This document shows, piece after piece, positions 17,364-26,256 of a stretch of DNA of 64,000 nucleotides. Positions within the stretch are counted from its first letter, which is position 1. Every line of letters starts with the position of its first letter. Origin of the DNA: Methylocystis rosea (GTDB lineage Bacteria; Pseudomonadota; Alphaproteobacteria; Rhizobiales; Beijerinckiaceae). The notes beneath the pieces are model-generated. The model ran no database searches. It was given only the letters and a program-made list of their open reading frames with translations, and was not told where the DNA came from. The DNA lies in assembly GCF_003855495.1 (NCBI RefSeq), contig NZ_CP034086.1, forward strand, positions 2,393,501-2,457,500, read 5' to 3'. Position numbers and translations under genes: made by a program.

Positions 17364-18353
17364 ATGACGGTTCTGGTTACGGGCGGCGCCGGCTATATTG
17401 GCAGTCATACGGTTCTCGAACTGCTCGACGCCGGCGAAGGTCCGCCGGTCGTGCTCGATGATCTATCCACCGGTTTTCGCTGGTCCGTTCCGGAGGGGAC
17501 GCCGCTCGTCGTCGGCGATTTCGGCGACGCGGATCTCGTCGCCGATCTGATCGAGCGCCACGGCGTCGATGAGATCATTCACTTCGCCGCAAAGATCGTC
17601 GTTCCCGACTCCGTCGCCGATCCTCTCGGCTATTATCTCAACAATACGGCGAAAGCGCGCACCCTGCTCGCGACGGCGGTGGCGCGTCGCGTCAAACGCT
17701 TTATCTTTTCTTCGACCGCCGCCGTCTACGGCGACCCGCTGCATAATCCGGTCAGCGAGGACGAGCCGTTGAAGCCGGTTTCGCCCTATGGGCGATCGAA
17801 GCTCATGGTCGAGTGGATGCTGGAGGATACGGCGCGCGCGCACGGCCTTGCCTATGTCGCCCTGCGCTATTTCAACGTCGCCGGCGCGGATCCGAAAGGT
17901 CGTTCGGGGCAATCGACGCCCGAGGCCACGCATCTCATCAAGGTCGCCGTGCAGACGGCGCTCGGCCTGCGCCCGAAGCTGCAGGTCTTCGGCGATGATT
18001 ACCCGACGCCTGACGGCACATGCGTGCGCGACTATATACAGGTCACCGATCTCTCGCGCGCCCATCTCGACGCCTTGCGCTATCTGCGCGACGGCGGCGC
18101 CAATCTCACCGCCAATTGCGGCTATGAGCGCGGCTTTTCCGTTCTCGAGGTGATCGAATCGGTGAAGCGGGTTTCGGGCGTCGATTTCGACATCGAGATG
18201 GCGCCGCGACGGCCGGGCGATCCCGCGGCGATCGTCGCGGCAAACGAAAGAATTCGCCGGACGCTCGGTTGGACGCCGCAGCATGACAACCTCGACGAGA
18301 TCGTTCGCCAGGCGCTGGAGTGGGAAAAGCGTCTGATCGCGCGCGGCGGCTGA
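17364..18353 (+). CDS. galE: UDP-glucose 4-epimerase
   Basis: Interconverts UDP-glucose and UDP-galactose using bound NAD. 329 residues. The Rossmann signature GGAGYIGSH is at residues 7-15 and the SDR catalytic motif SPYGRSK gives Tyr142 and Lys146, with Ser117 in FSSTAAVYG. A good ribosome-binding site (GAGAGGAAGG) precedes the ATG. It is divergent from galU. Normal core composition. Confidence 0.96.
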   Translation: MTVLVTGGAGYIGSHTVLELLDAGEGPPVVLDDLSTGFRWSVPEGTPLVVGDFGDADLVADLIERHGVDEIIHFAAKIVVPDSVADPLGYYLNNTAKARTLLATAVARRVKRFIFSSTAAVYGDPLHNPVSEDEPLKPVSPYGRSKLMVEWMLEDTARAHGLAYVALRYFNVAGADPKGRSGQSTPEATHLIKVAVQTALGLRPKLQVFGDDYPTPDGTCVRDYIQVTDLSRAHLDALRYLRDGGANLTANCGYERGFSVLEVIESVKRVSGVDFDIEMAPRRPGDPAAIVAANERIRRTLGWTPQHDNLDEIVRQALEWEKRLIARGG

Positions 18354-18379
18354 TGCAGCGCCGGAATCGTCCGCCCAAC

Positions 18380-18436
18380 ACTTAAGCGGTTTGTGAAGTT
18401 TTTGTTGCCGCTGACGCCGCGCAATGATACTTAAGC
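18380..18436 (+). promoter_or_regulatory. Repeated ACTTAAGC boxes, candidate ArsR operator
   Basis: The octamer ACTTAAGC occurs at 18380-18387 and again at 18429-18436, with a variant CCTAAGCG at 18442-18449. The second copy overlaps the start of the arsR-type gene. Two copies 49 bp apart around a promoter-start region fit autorepression by the ArsR-type regulator that follows. The binding itself is inference. Confidence 0.45.
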
Positions 18437-18438
18437 AC

Positions 18439-18768
18439 ATGCCTAAGCGTTCTGAGAGCCTCGATCGCATGTTCTCGGCGCTCGCCGATCCGACGCGGCG
18501 GGCCATGGTCGAGCGCCTTGCGCGCGGGCCGGCGAATGTCAGCGACTTGGCGAAGCCGCTCAACATGTCGCTGCCTGCGGTCATGCAGCATTTGCAGACT
18601 CTGGAGCGGAGCGGGCTTGTGACGAGCCGTAAGGTCGGGCGCGTGCGCACTTGCCGCATCCAGCCAAAAAGATTCGACGCCGCGCAGGCGTGGCTCGCGC
18701 GGCAACGCGCGCATTGGGAGGCGCGCTTCGATCGCTTGGATGCGTTCCTGGAAAAAAGCGAGGATTAA
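18439..18768 (+). CDS. ArsR-family transcriptional regulator
   Basis: About 109 residues, a single winged helix-turn-helix domain. The family text FSALADPTRRAMVERLARGP opens the domain and the recognition region is MSLPAVMQHLQTLERSGLV. The metal-binding CVC-type motif of true arsenic sensors is absent, so it belongs to the non-metal group usually paired with SRPBCC proteins. The C-terminus ends in a helix (ARQRAHWEARFDRLDAFLE). Start at 18439 preferred; an in-frame ATG at 18424 is also possible. Two bases separate it from the next gene, so the pair is an operon. Confidence 0.9.
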   Translation: MPKRSESLDRMFSALADPTRRAMVERLARGPANVSDLAKPLNMSLPAVMQHLQTLERSGLVTSRKVGRVRTCRIQPKRFDAAQAWLARQRAHWEARFDRLDAFLEKSED

Positions 18769-18770
18769 GG

Positions 18771-19238
18771 ATGGGCGATCAAAAACTGGACCTTGAAATT
18801 TCCCGCTTCGTGGCCGCCCCCCGCGCGCGCGTCTGGCAGGCTTGGACCGACCCGGCGCTCTTGAAGGAATGGTGGTGCCCGCGGCCCTGGAAAACCGAGG
18901 TTCGCGCCTTCGACTTCCGTCCCGGCGGCGCCTTTCACACATACATGAGCGGGCCGGATGGCGGAGAAAGCGACAATCCAGGCTGCTTTCTCGACATCAC
19001 GCCACAGGAGCGCATCGTCTTCACCTCGATGCTCGTCGGCGACTGGCGTCCCGCCTCGCCCTGGCTCGCGTTCACCGCGATCCTGACCATCGCCGACGAG
19101 GGCTCCGGCACGCGCTACGTCGCGCGCGTCATGCACAAGGACGACGCCGAGCGCCGGCGGCACGAAAAGATGGGGTTCTATGACGGCTGGGGCGCATGCA
19201 TTGCGCAACTCGAGGAAGTGGCGGGGAATATTTCCTGA
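18771..19238 (+). CDS. SRPBCC / AHSA1-type ligand-binding protein
   Basis: 155 residues of the START-like fold: DLEISRFVAAPRARVWQAWT at the N-terminus, the Trp-rich KEWWCPRPWKTE segment and a C-terminal amphipathic helix (GWGACIAQLEEVAG). Proteins of this type bind small hydrophobic ligands and are very often encoded directly after an ArsR regulator, as here. The start is the ATG two bases after the ArsR stop, preceded by an AAGG-containing site inside the end of arsR. The ligand and cellular role are unknown. Confidence 0.88.
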   Translation: MGDQKLDLEISRFVAAPRARVWQAWTDPALLKEWWCPRPWKTEVRAFDFRPGGAFHTYMSGPDGGESDNPGCFLDITPQERIVFTSMLVGDWRPASPWLAFTAILTIADEGSGTRYVARVMHKDDAERRRHEKMGFYDGWGACIAQLEEVAGNIS

Positions 19239-19324
19239 GGAGCACGCCCGCAGGCGCCGGCGAGCCCACGACGCCCATGACGCAATTTTTCAAAAACGCG
19301 CTCTATGCTAGAGAGAGGCGACGC

Positions 19325-19401
19325 GGTCCCGTAGCTCAGCAGGATAGAGCAGCGGTTTCCTAAACCGAAGGTCAGGGGTTCGAATCCCTTCGGGACCGCC
19401 A
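19325..19401 (+). tRNA. tRNA-Arg (anticodon CCU)
   Basis: A 77-nt cloverleaf. The acceptor arms are GGTCCCG (19325-19331) and CGGGACC (19391-19397), followed by discriminator G and an encoded CCA. D arm GCTCAGCAGGATAGAGC. The anticodon loop TTCCTAA gives CCU, reading AGG codons. The T arm contains GGTTCGAATCC. The first pair of the anticodon stem (G-A) is a mismatch. An FkbM methyltransferase gene follows on the other strand. Confidence 0.97.
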
Positions 19402-19457
19402 GCACGTCGAGGCGTATGAAACTCCGGCGCATTCGGCGGAGCGTCGACGCCGCCGGA

Positions 19458-20246
19458 TCAGATCACCCGGCGCCGCGCCACGAATTGCGTGCGCCACCAG
19501 GCCGCTCTGTCCTTCTTTGCGGCCTTCTTGCGTTTGGCTTCCAGGGCCAGCCCCATCTGCATCATTCGGTCGACGTAAAAATCGTCGAACACGTTGGGCG
19601 GAACAGCAAAATGCCGTTGCAGGTCGGCGTGTTCGCGCGCGACATAAAAGCGGTTGAGTCCATCGAAATAGGCAAACACATAATCGGACCGCAAAATATG
19701 CGGTTCCCACGAACTGTGTGACTCTGTCCTGGCGACGCCCGGCGCCACGGATTCAACCAGGATGATCCACGGCCGAAACCGGCGAAGGTCAAACTCTACG
19801 ATGACGTCTCGCTCAGATCCTTCGCAGTCGATCTTGAGAAAATGCACTGTGGACGGCGCCTGCTCCTCAAAAATACTGTTGAGTGTGCGCACCTCTACTT
19901 GCATCTCCTCCTGTTCGAAGCCGAGCTGCGCATGCGATGCAGCCACATGGGCGTCGAGGCTGGACATGCCGGTATCGTGGACGAGCGTCATGGTCGCCCG
20001 ACTCGCTTGCGCGCCGACCGCGAACGATAGATTGACGTCGCGCGGACGCCGCTCCTGCAATCGCCTGAAATAATAAGGATTTGGCTCGACATTGACCCCG
20101 CGCCACCCGCCTTCGTAGAAATGCCGCGTCACGGATTCGAGGTCCGGGTCCCATGCGCCAACATCAACATAGACGCCTTCCGCGAGATCCGCGAAGGCGC
20201 GCGCGAGCATGACGTCTTCGAAATTTTGTGCGTAGGAGATCCACAT
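19458..20246 (-). CDS. FkbM-family methyltransferase
   Basis: 262 residues from the ATG at 20246 (a TTG lies 15 bases earlier). It starts with the family text ISYAQNFEDVML; the SAM-binding motif is VYVDVGAWDP and the later core motif is FLKIDCEGSERDVI. These enzymes O-methylate sugars or lipids, mostly in surface glycans and secondary products. The C-terminal 40 residues are basic and Lys/Ala-rich (EAKRKKAAKKDRAAWW), perhaps a membrane- or partner-contacting tail. It is divergent from the SGNH-like gene, which could act on the same surface polymer; that link is inference. Confidence 0.9.
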   Translation of the reverse strand: MWISYAQNFEDVMLARAFADLAEGVYVDVGAWDPDLESVTRHFYEGGWRGVNVEPNPYYFRRLQERRPRDVNLSFAVGAQASRATMTLVHDTGMSSLDAHVAASHAQLGFEQEEMQVEVRTLNSIFEEQAPSTVHFLKIDCEGSERDVIVEFDLRRFRPWIILVESVAPGVARTESHSSWEPHILRSDYVFAYFDGLNRFYVAREHADLQRHFAVPPNVFDDFYVDRMMQMGLALEAKRKKAAKKDRAAWWRTQFVARRRVI

Positions 20247-20398
20247 GTCGGCGCTCTTCAACTCTCGGTGCTATTCGCTTTATGCGCGAGCGTGAACGGC
20301 GCCAGGTGAATTGTTAATTGGCGAAACCACGTTTAGTCTCTTGGCTGATGTGGTTGGAGTCTTTTGCACGAGCCAGGGACAATTGGAAAGGGCTTTTG

Positions 20399-21703
20399 AT
20401 GAACGGAACAGGCGAAACAACAAACAGTCCGGCCAAAACGCCCCGCCGCAGCGTTCGCATCGCCGCTAACTTCATTGTGATCGTGCTGTGTTTGCTCGCT
20501 GTAGAAGCCGGCTTCACTCTTTACTATTTCCTGAGCGAAGGAAAACTCGTCAGCCCGCAAACGCGCGAAGAGAGCCGTTCGAATACGTTCGTGGTGCACA
20601 TGACGTCGAAGAGAAACGTCAAGTGCCGCTACATGGACACTGTTTACCCTCACCCTTATTTGACGAACGTTCATGCGGATAATCCGCCCTGCGAGAATTC
20701 AGAGTTCGAGATAAATAATATCGGTCTGTTCGGACGCGACTTTCCCTACAAGAAGGAGACCGACGCGTTTCGCATCATGGTGAGCGGCGGATCGGTGGCC
20801 GCCATGTTTGGCCAAACGGAAAAAGGTAAACCCAAATACCTCGAAGAACAGTTGAATAGATGCTATGCTCCTCCGGAGGGACGGAAGTCATTCGAAGTTT
20901 ATAACGGCGCCGATGGCGGTTGGAAGCAGCCGCAACAGGCCATCATGACCCTGCTCTTTGGCGAGGTTTTCGATGGCATCGTTACCTTGGAAGGCTTCAA
21001 TGAGAAGGATATGCTTCTCGAGAAATGGACGTCTTGGTCAAAACGTTTCGAATGGCCTTCGAACAACTTTATCTTAGTGAATCCATCTTCATCGGGCAGC
21101 TATTTGCCCATACTGGGCGGCGCGGCGCTGAACTCATTTTATTCGTTTTACTTTAATATGCCGCTTTTGAGGTCATCAAACACGATATTCTTTTTGGTCG
21201 ACGCGGCTCGCACCAAGCTCAACGATTCAATTATGAAAAACATGGCGTCGCTTCATAAGTCGCATTTGACGAATTTTTCTGTCCCCAAGGAGTGGAGCCG
21301 CGAGGAAGTCTACGAGTACAACCTTGATCAGTATAAGAAATATTTTAAAACGACCGCCGCGCTCGCCCAAGCGCAGGGCGCAAAAGTGGTGTTCTTCATT
21401 CAGCCCTCGCCGGTTTACGGCAAGGCCCTAACTGAAGAGGAAAAAGGCGTGGTTGGCGATTTGAGCTACAAGGATCTGTATCTCAAGATGACCGATACGC
21501 TGCTCAAGCTGAAGCAGGATGGAATCGCCGTCCATAGCCTGCTGGACGTGTTCTCCGCGACTCCAGACACGGTTTACGCAGATCATATTCACTTTTCCGC
21601 CGACCCGGCGACCGGCGAAAGCGTCGGCAACCGGGTTGTCGCCAAGGCGATCGCCGCTCGACTGGCTGACGAATGGCGGTTCGAAAAAAAGTGCAGCGAC
21701 TGA
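20399..21703 (+). CDS. Membrane-anchored SGNH-like hydrolase/acyltransferase-type protein
   Basis: 434 residues from the ATG at 20399, which has a good GGAAAGGG site six bases upstream; the frame can be extended to 20318 (TTG). One membrane helix lies near residues 19-39 (IAANFIVIVLCLLAVEAGF). The periplasmic part has SGGSVA, a likely nucleophile-Ser block, and near the C-terminus YADHIHFSA, resembling the Asp-x-x-His block of SGNH enzymes. The family often adds or removes acyl groups on surface polysaccharides, but the substrate cannot be told. GC is lower than in the core genes around it, suggesting transfer together with the divergent FkbM gene. Confidence 0.65.
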   Translation: MNGTGETTNSPAKTPRRSVRIAANFIVIVLCLLAVEAGFTLYYFLSEGKLVSPQTREESRSNTFVVHMTSKRNVKCRYMDTVYPHPYLTNVHADNPPCENSEFEINNIGLFGRDFPYKKETDAFRIMVSGGSVAAMFGQTEKGKPKYLEEQLNRCYAPPEGRKSFEVYNGADGGWKQPQQAIMTLLFGEVFDGIVTLEGFNEKDMLLEKWTSWSKRFEWPSNNFILVNPSSSGSYLPILGGAALNSFYSFYFNMPLLRSSNTIFFLVDAARTKLNDSIMKNMASLHKSHLTNFSVPKEWSREEVYEYNLDQYKKYFKTTAALAQAQGAKVVFFIQPSPVYGKALTEEEKGVVGDLSYKDLYLKMTDTLLKLKQDGIAVHSLLDVFSATPDTVYADHIHFSADPATGESVGNRVVAKAIAARLADEWRFEKKCSD

Positions 21704-21712
21704 TGAGCGGTC

Positions 21713-22525
21713 TCAGCGCGGAGCCTCGAAAGTCTGCAGCACGGATTCGATCGGCCCTGAGTCGACCGTCATCCCGCCGTTGAACGGATTGTCCATCGCG
21801 GCAATCAAAAACACGACCGATCCCATAAAGAGCGCAATAGCGCCGCTGAGGATCAGATGGACATGAAGTTCCATGTCGAAAATGATCACAAGGCCAAGCA
21901 ACAGGAATCCGCCGAGACACATAACCCACCAGAGCTCCTTCGGAATGCCGCTGTCGCCGGCGGCGATGAGATAGCGGCGATGCTCGACAAGCGAATTCAG
22001 ACGCGTGAACGTCTCGGCTTGAACCATCTCCTCGCTTTTGAGCTTGGGCTGAAAGTTCATGACCTGGGCGAATAGCGCGGTCAGTCCCGGCGAACGTGAA
22101 TGGGCTTCGCGAGGGACATCAGGCGGCGGATGTACGGCCTCGACCGCCTCGCGTGCGTAGCTGTGAAGTTTTTCCTGAAGCTCGCTGCTGGTCGGCTGCG
22201 GAAAGCCGTCGAAGTCGCGGTGAAGCGCGGCGATCGTGAGCGCCTCCTTTGAGACGACGTCGGCGACCGCGGAGAAATCTTGATAGGCCTCGACCGCCAG
22301 CAGTCCCAGTAGAATTCCGTAAAGCGTCGAAAAGGACGCCAATGTCAGGCCAATCATCTCGTTGGCGTTGCGACGGCCGTGTATCCGCTCGTGGGCGAGG
22401 CGGCGACAAAGAAATACGCCGAGCCATGTCCCGGCCAGCGAGCCCAGGCAGAACAGCAGGGCCATTTGCGTGACGGAGAGATGCTTAAAGATTTGCGGCA
22501 CCGGCGCCTCCTTGTTGGGCGGCAT
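21713..22525 (-). CDS. DUF4239-type membrane protein
   Basis: About 270 residues from the ATG at 22525. Two helices near the N-terminus (about residues 20-40 and 55-80) and two near the C-terminus (about 190-240) surround a cytoplasmic or periplasmic helical domain. The FSTLYGILLGLLAVEAYQDF segment and the overall layout match DUF4239, a bestrophin-like family of unknown function. It is convergent with the SGNH-like gene (10 bp apart). It is downstream of a DUF2905 gene in the same direction and probably cotranscribed. Confidence 0.75.
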   Translation of the reverse strand: MPPNKEAPVPQIFKHLSVTQMALLFCLGSLAGTWLGVFLCRRLAHERIHGRRNANEMIGLTLASFSTLYGILLGLLAVEAYQDFSAVADVVSKEALTIAALHRDFDGFPQPTSSELQEKLHSYAREAVEAVHPPPDVPREAHSRSPGLTALFAQVMNFQPKLKSEEMVQAETFTRLNSLVEHRRYLIAAGDSGIPKELWWVMCLGGFLLLGLVIIFDMELHVHLILSGAIALFMGSVVFLIAAMDNPFNGGMTVDSGPIESVLQTFEAPR

Positions 22526-22557
22526 TAGCGAATGCCTGCGGCAAATTGTCAAAGGCC

Positions 22558-22758
22558 TTATCGATTGAAGAACCACAAGAGCAGACTGATGACGACGCTC
22601 AAAATGAGCGACGTGGCGAGCGGAAAATAGAATTTAAAATTGCCGCGCTCGATGACGATGTCGCCCGGCAAACGCCCGAGGCCAAACCGCTCGCCGACCA
22701 CCCAGAGAAGGCCGAGGCCGACCATGACGAGCCCCGCGATGATGAGAAACTTGGCCAC
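22558..22758 (-). CDS. DUF2905 small membrane protein
   Basis: 66 residues with two membrane helices (2-22 and 45-63) joined by the family signature GRLPGDIVIERGNFKFYFPL. DUF2905 proteins are widespread in bacteria, of unknown function. Good ATG at 22758. It precedes the DUF4239 gene on the same strand. Confidence 0.9.
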   Translation of the reverse strand: MAKFLIIAGLVMVGLGLLWVVGERFGLGRLPGDIVIERGNFKFYFPLATSLILSVVISLLLWFFNR

Positions 22759-23330
22759 AGGTTAAGCCTTTCGTCGTTCGATGACTTTCACGAATGCTAT
22801 TTCGCGCATTTCAGCGAAATCGCCAGCAGCGACGGCGCGTCGTTCGCGATCGCCGCTCCAGGTGACACATTGTCGCAAAGCTAGGAATCTCAGCGCCCTT
22901 CGCTTGACCAGGCGCTTTGTCAAAGTTTAGGTGCCGCGACGGGTTCGACGCATGACATTCGGTTTTCGCCTGCGGCGAACCGACGCAATCGAACCGATGG
23001 CGGATGGCGCGCCTCTTGCGGGAGCCTGTTGGAGACGCAGGCCGCGCGACGCTTCGCAAAGCAACCGTCTCGTTGAATGGGTCGCTCCTGATGCGATCGC
23101 CGGCGCGCAGCGGTTGCGTGCGACTATGAGGGTTTTTATGAGGCCTGATCACATTTTTCTCGCCATGACCATGGTCAAGCACAGCACGCTGGCCGCCGCT
23201 TGCATCTATGCGTTCAAGATCGTCTCGTTTTTCGTGAAGACACTATAGTTTCGCGCGCCGTTGCGCCGGCGCCGCCCTTCGCGCATAAACCTTCCAGCGC
23301 ATAGGCGAGGCGACGGAAGGGCGCAGGTTC
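22759..23330. other. Intergenic stretch, no gene recognised
   Basis: About 570 bases between the DUF2905 gene and the esterase gene. Open frames on both strands (for example 22811-23182 minus and 22931-23248 plus) have biased, Arg-rich text without recognisable protein character. The short stretch 23129-23248 could encode a peptide of about 40 residues with one hydrophobic run, but it has no good ribosome-binding site. I see no tRNA, terminator or clear repeat. Confidence 0.4.
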
Positions 23331-24014
23331 ATGGCGGCGATTGATGGTCCCAAGGTGCAGGCGCGCTCCGGCAAGCCTAAGCAGCTCGTCGTTTTCCTTC
23401 ATGGCTACGGCGCCGACGGCGCCGATCTCATCGACATCGGCCGCCAATGGAGCGCCTTCCTACCCGACGCCGATTTCGTCGCGCCGCATGCGCCTGATCG
23501 ATGCGCCGCATCGCCGACCGGACGACAATGGTTTCCGCTGACCATGCGCGATCCTGAAGAGCGCTGGCGCGGCTGCGTCGCTGCGCGTCCGACGCTCGAC
23601 GCCTTTCTCGACGCCGAACTCGACCGACGCGGCCTCGACGACAGAGCGCTGGCGCTCATCGGATTCAGCCAGGGCACGATGATGGCGCTGCATACGGGAC
23701 TGCGCCGCAAGCGCGCGCCGCGCGCGATTCTCGGCTATTCGGGCGTCTATGTGCTCGGGCCGGCGCAGGCGGACGAAGCGCCGACGGCCTATGAGAAACC
23801 GCCGGCCGTCCTTTTGGCTCACGGTGAAGAAGACGAAATGATCCCCGTCGAGGCGCTGCTCATGTCCGCCAATGCGCTCGCCGACTCCGGCGTGCCGACC
23901 CAATGGCACCTCTCGGCGCGGCTTGGCCATGGAATCGACGAAACAGGGCTGATCCACGGCGCCCTGTTCCTGGCGCAGTCCTTTGGCGTCGCCGTCGAGC
24001 TTCGCCGCCGCTGA
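23331..24014 (+). CDS. Phospholipase/carboxylesterase family alpha/beta hydrolase
   Basis: 227 residues. The oxyanion-hole region is VVFLHGYGADGADL (residues 20-33), the nucleophile elbow GFSQG is at about 115, the acid is in GEEDEMIP (about 171) and the histidine in LGHGID (about 203). This is the YpfH/carboxylesterase type that hydrolyses short acyl esters in the cytoplasm. No signal peptide. It is a single gene; the hairpin at 24030-24053 lies 15 bp after its stop. Confidence 0.9.
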   Translation: MAAIDGPKVQARSGKPKQLVVFLHGYGADGADLIDIGRQWSAFLPDADFVAPHAPDRCAASPTGRQWFPLTMRDPEERWRGCVAARPTLDAFLDAELDRRGLDDRALALIGFSQGTMMALHTGLRRKRAPRAILGYSGVYVLGPAQADEAPTAYEKPPAVLLAHGEEDEMIPVEALLMSANALADSGVPTQWHLSARLGHGIDETGLIHGALFLAQSFGVAVELRRR

Positions 24015-24029
24015 CGTTAGGTCCGGTTC

Positions 24030-24053
24030 CGAAAAAGTTGGCGGACTTTTTCG
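24030..24053 (+). repeat. Inverted repeat CGAAAAAGT/ACTTTTTCG
   Basis: Perfect 9-bp arms (24030-24038 and 24045-24053) with a 6-base loop. The downstream arm contains TTTTT, so it may terminate the esterase transcript. The sequence around it also resembles a dispersed intergenic element of this bacterial group, but only one copy is present here. Confidence 0.5.
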
Positions 24054-24166
24054 ATGAGAACCTGCTCCAACATTGTGATGTCGAGCGATTCCTCTTCAAT
24101 CACATGAGTCTATGCAATCTTGAAGCGCTCTCGCCCAGCCGTCGAATCGACAGCTCATCCGAAACC

Positions 24167-24922
24167 TCAAACTCCCTCAAGCCCGGCCTCGGCGCCGGCA
24201 GGCTCCATCGCCGCTTCGGCTTCGATCGGGACGCGGCGGACGGCGCGACGCATCACCGGGCGATAGAGCTGCTTCGTCGCCTCGACGATATGCACGCCGC
24301 CGCCGGGCAGCGAGAAGCGGCCGGCGATGCGTTCAAAGGCCGGCGCCGAGCGCAGCAGCGACGCGCGCTGGAACGGCGGCACGTAAAGCGCCTCGTCCCA
24401 ATAAAGCGGCAGGAACTGCGCTTCCTGCAGCAATTGCTGCAACTGGCCGCGCGAATAGGGGTGACCCTGTCCGAAGGGAGTCGTGTCCACGCGCGCCCAA
24501 AGGCCGGTGCGACTCGGGGCGACGATCAGCACCCGGCCGCCGGGCGCGAGAATGCGCCAGACTTCTTCGAGCAGATCATGCGGGTGTTCGTCCGTCTCCA
24601 GCGCATGCACGATCAGGATGCGATCCATGCTGGCGTCAGGCAGCGGCGTCATCGACGGCTCGACCAAGGCCGAGGCGGAGCGCCCGTCGAGCGGCCAATG
24701 GACGACGCCCTGCGTGGCGGGCATGAAGGCGAGAACCCGCTGCGCCTTCTCCCGAAAACTGTCGAGATAAGGCGTCGCATAGCCAAGGCCGAGCACGCGC
24801 AGCCCCGCATGGTCCTGCCAGCGGGTGCGCACCAGCCGCGACACCAGGCGGCGCGCGACCTCTCCCAGCGCCGTGTCGTAAAAGGCCCGCAAATCGACGA
24901 CGTCGAGCATGGCCCCGATCAT
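24167..24922 (-). CDS. SAM-dependent methyltransferase (class I)
   Basis: 251 residues. A degenerate motif I (RVLGLGYATPYL) is at about 41-52, the acidic motif is in MTPLPDASMDRILIVHALE (about 90-110), and LLEEVWRILAPGGRVLIVAP is the typical strand-4/5 region (about 117-136). The C-terminus is a variable Ala/Glu-rich tail. It is divergent from gloB, an arrangement common in Hyphomicrobiales; the substrate is unknown. Start at 24922, or 24910 (second Met). Confidence 0.85.
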   Translation of the reverse strand: MIGAMLDVVDLRAFYDTALGEVARRLVSRLVRTRWQDHAGLRVLGLGYATPYLDSFREKAQRVLAFMPATQGVVHWPLDGRSASALVEPSMTPLPDASMDRILIVHALETDEHPHDLLEEVWRILAPGGRVLIVAPSRTGLWARVDTTPFGQGHPYSRGQLQQLLQEAQFLPLYWDEALYVPPFQRASLLRSAPAFERIAGRFSLPGGGVHIVEATKQLYRPVMRRAVRRVPIEAEAAMEPAGAEAGLEGV

Positions 24923-25027
24923 CGACTCAATCGATCAGTGGCGCAAGGCGCGCCGGTCGCGCGCGTTCGGCTGTCGCGTTTTTTTGCGAAGCGGTATGAT
25001 AGACAGCCGCCCAAGGAGACGACGCCC

Positions 25028-25804
25028 ATGGCATTGGAAGTCGCGCAGTTTATCTGCCTGAATGACAATTTCGGCCTGCTCGTTCATGAGCCGGAACTCG
25101 GGGCGACCGCGAGCGTCGACGCGCCGGACGGCGAAGCGATCGCCAAAGAGGCGGAGCGGCGCGGCTGGCCGCTGACGCATCTGCTGCTGACCCATCATCA
25201 CGCCGATCACGTGCAGGGAACGCAGACGCTCAAGATGCGCTTTCCGCACATGAAGGTGATCGGGGCCGCCAAGGACGCGCATCGACTGCCGCCGCTCGAT
25301 CGCGCGGTTTCGGAAGGCGATAGCGTGGAAGTCGGCGAGGCATGCGCGCGCGTCATTGAAACGCCCGGCCATACGCTTGGACACATCGCCTATTATTTCG
25401 GCGACGATGAAATTTTGTTTGTTGGCGACACGCTGTTCTCGCTCGGCTGCGGCCGCGTTTTCGAGGGCACCATGGACATGATGCGCCTCACGCTCGAAGC
25501 GCTCGCGACTCTGCCCGGCGAAACGCGCGTCTATTGCGGCCATGAATATACGCAGGCCAACGCCAAATTCGCGCTCGCTGTCGATCCCGACAATCCGGTG
25601 CTGCGCGAACGGGCGCAAACGGTCGCCGAGCTGCGCAAGAACGGAAAATTCACGCTGCCGACGACGATCGCGCTCGAGAACGCCACCAACCCGTTTCTGC
25701 GCGTCGAGGACCCCAGCGTGAAGGCCGCGATGGGCATGCAGGGCGCCGATCCTTTCGCCGTCTTCGCGGCGATGCGCGAGCGCAAGAATAGTTTCGCCGC
25801 ATGA
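25028..25804 (+). CDS. gloB: Hydroxyacylglutathione hydrolase (glyoxalase II)
   Basis: Second enzyme of methylglyoxal detoxification: hydrolyses S-lactoylglutathione to lactate and glutathione. 258 residues. The binuclear metal site is seen as LTHHHADHVQG (about 53-63), ETPGHTLGH (about 114-122), the FVGDTLFSLGCGR segment with its Asp (about 135) and YCGHEYT with its His (about 173). The start is the ATG at 25028 with AAGGAG nine bases upstream, although the frame stays open far upstream. Its stop overlaps the start of the cupin gene. Confidence 0.97.
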   Translation: MALEVAQFICLNDNFGLLVHEPELGATASVDAPDGEAIAKEAERRGWPLTHLLLTHHHADHVQGTQTLKMRFPHMKVIGAAKDAHRLPPLDRAVSEGDSVEVGEACARVIETPGHTLGHIAYYFGDDEILFVGDTLFSLGCGRVFEGTMDMMRLTLEALATLPGETRVYCGHEYTQANAKFALAVDPDNPVLRERAQTVAELRKNGKFTLPTTIALENATNPFLRVEDPSVKAAMGMQGADPFAVFAAMRERKNSFAA

Positions 25805-26256
25805 CAAGCGCGCTGTCGACGCAGGAACTCGTGCGGCTTCTCGAACTCGCGCCGCATCCCGAGGGCGGCTTTTATCGGCAGACCTTTCGCGATCCCATGC
25901 CGGTCGGCGGCTCCCGCGCCGCCTCGACGGCGATCTATTATCTGCTCCCTGGCGGCGAAATCTCCCACTGGCATCGGGTCGACGCCGCCGAAGTCTGGCA
26001 CTTCTACGCCGGCGCGGCGCTCGAGCTTAAGATCGCGGCGCAGGGCGCCCCGACCGAAGTCTTGCGCCTGGGCGCCGAACTCGCGGCGGGCGAGCACCCG
26101 CAAGCCGTCGTCCCCGCAGGCGTGTGGCAATCGGCGAAAAGCCTCGGCGGGGGGCCGCAGCAGTGGACCCTCGTCGGCTGCACGGTCGCGCCCGGCTTTG
26201 AATTCGCCGGCTTCGAGCTGGCGCCGGCGGACTTCTCACCCGACGTTCCAGCCTGA
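25801..26256 (+). CDS. DUF985 cupin-domain protein
   Basis: 151 residues forming a single cupin barrel. The family opening LLELAPHPEGGFYRQTF is at residues 14-30, then STAIYYLLPGGEISHWHRVDAAEVWHFY with metal-type histidines, and VVPAGVWQSAKS near residue 104. DUF985 proteins (YML079-like) bind small molecules; no reaction is established. It overlaps gloB by four bases (ATGA), so it is translated together with the glyoxalase II. Confidence 0.9.
   Translation: MTSALSTQELVRLLELAPHPEGGFYRQTFRDPMPVGGSRAASTAIYYLLPGGEISHWHRVDAAEVWHFYAGAALELKIAAQGAPTEVLRLGAELAAGEHPQAVVPAGVWQSAKSLGGGPQQWTLVGCTVAPGFEFAGFELAPADFSPDVPA

Noticed and set aside
22811..23182. 123-codon minus-strand frame
   Set aside because: Arg/Ser/Pro-rich without hydrophobic core or motif; no ribosome-binding site.
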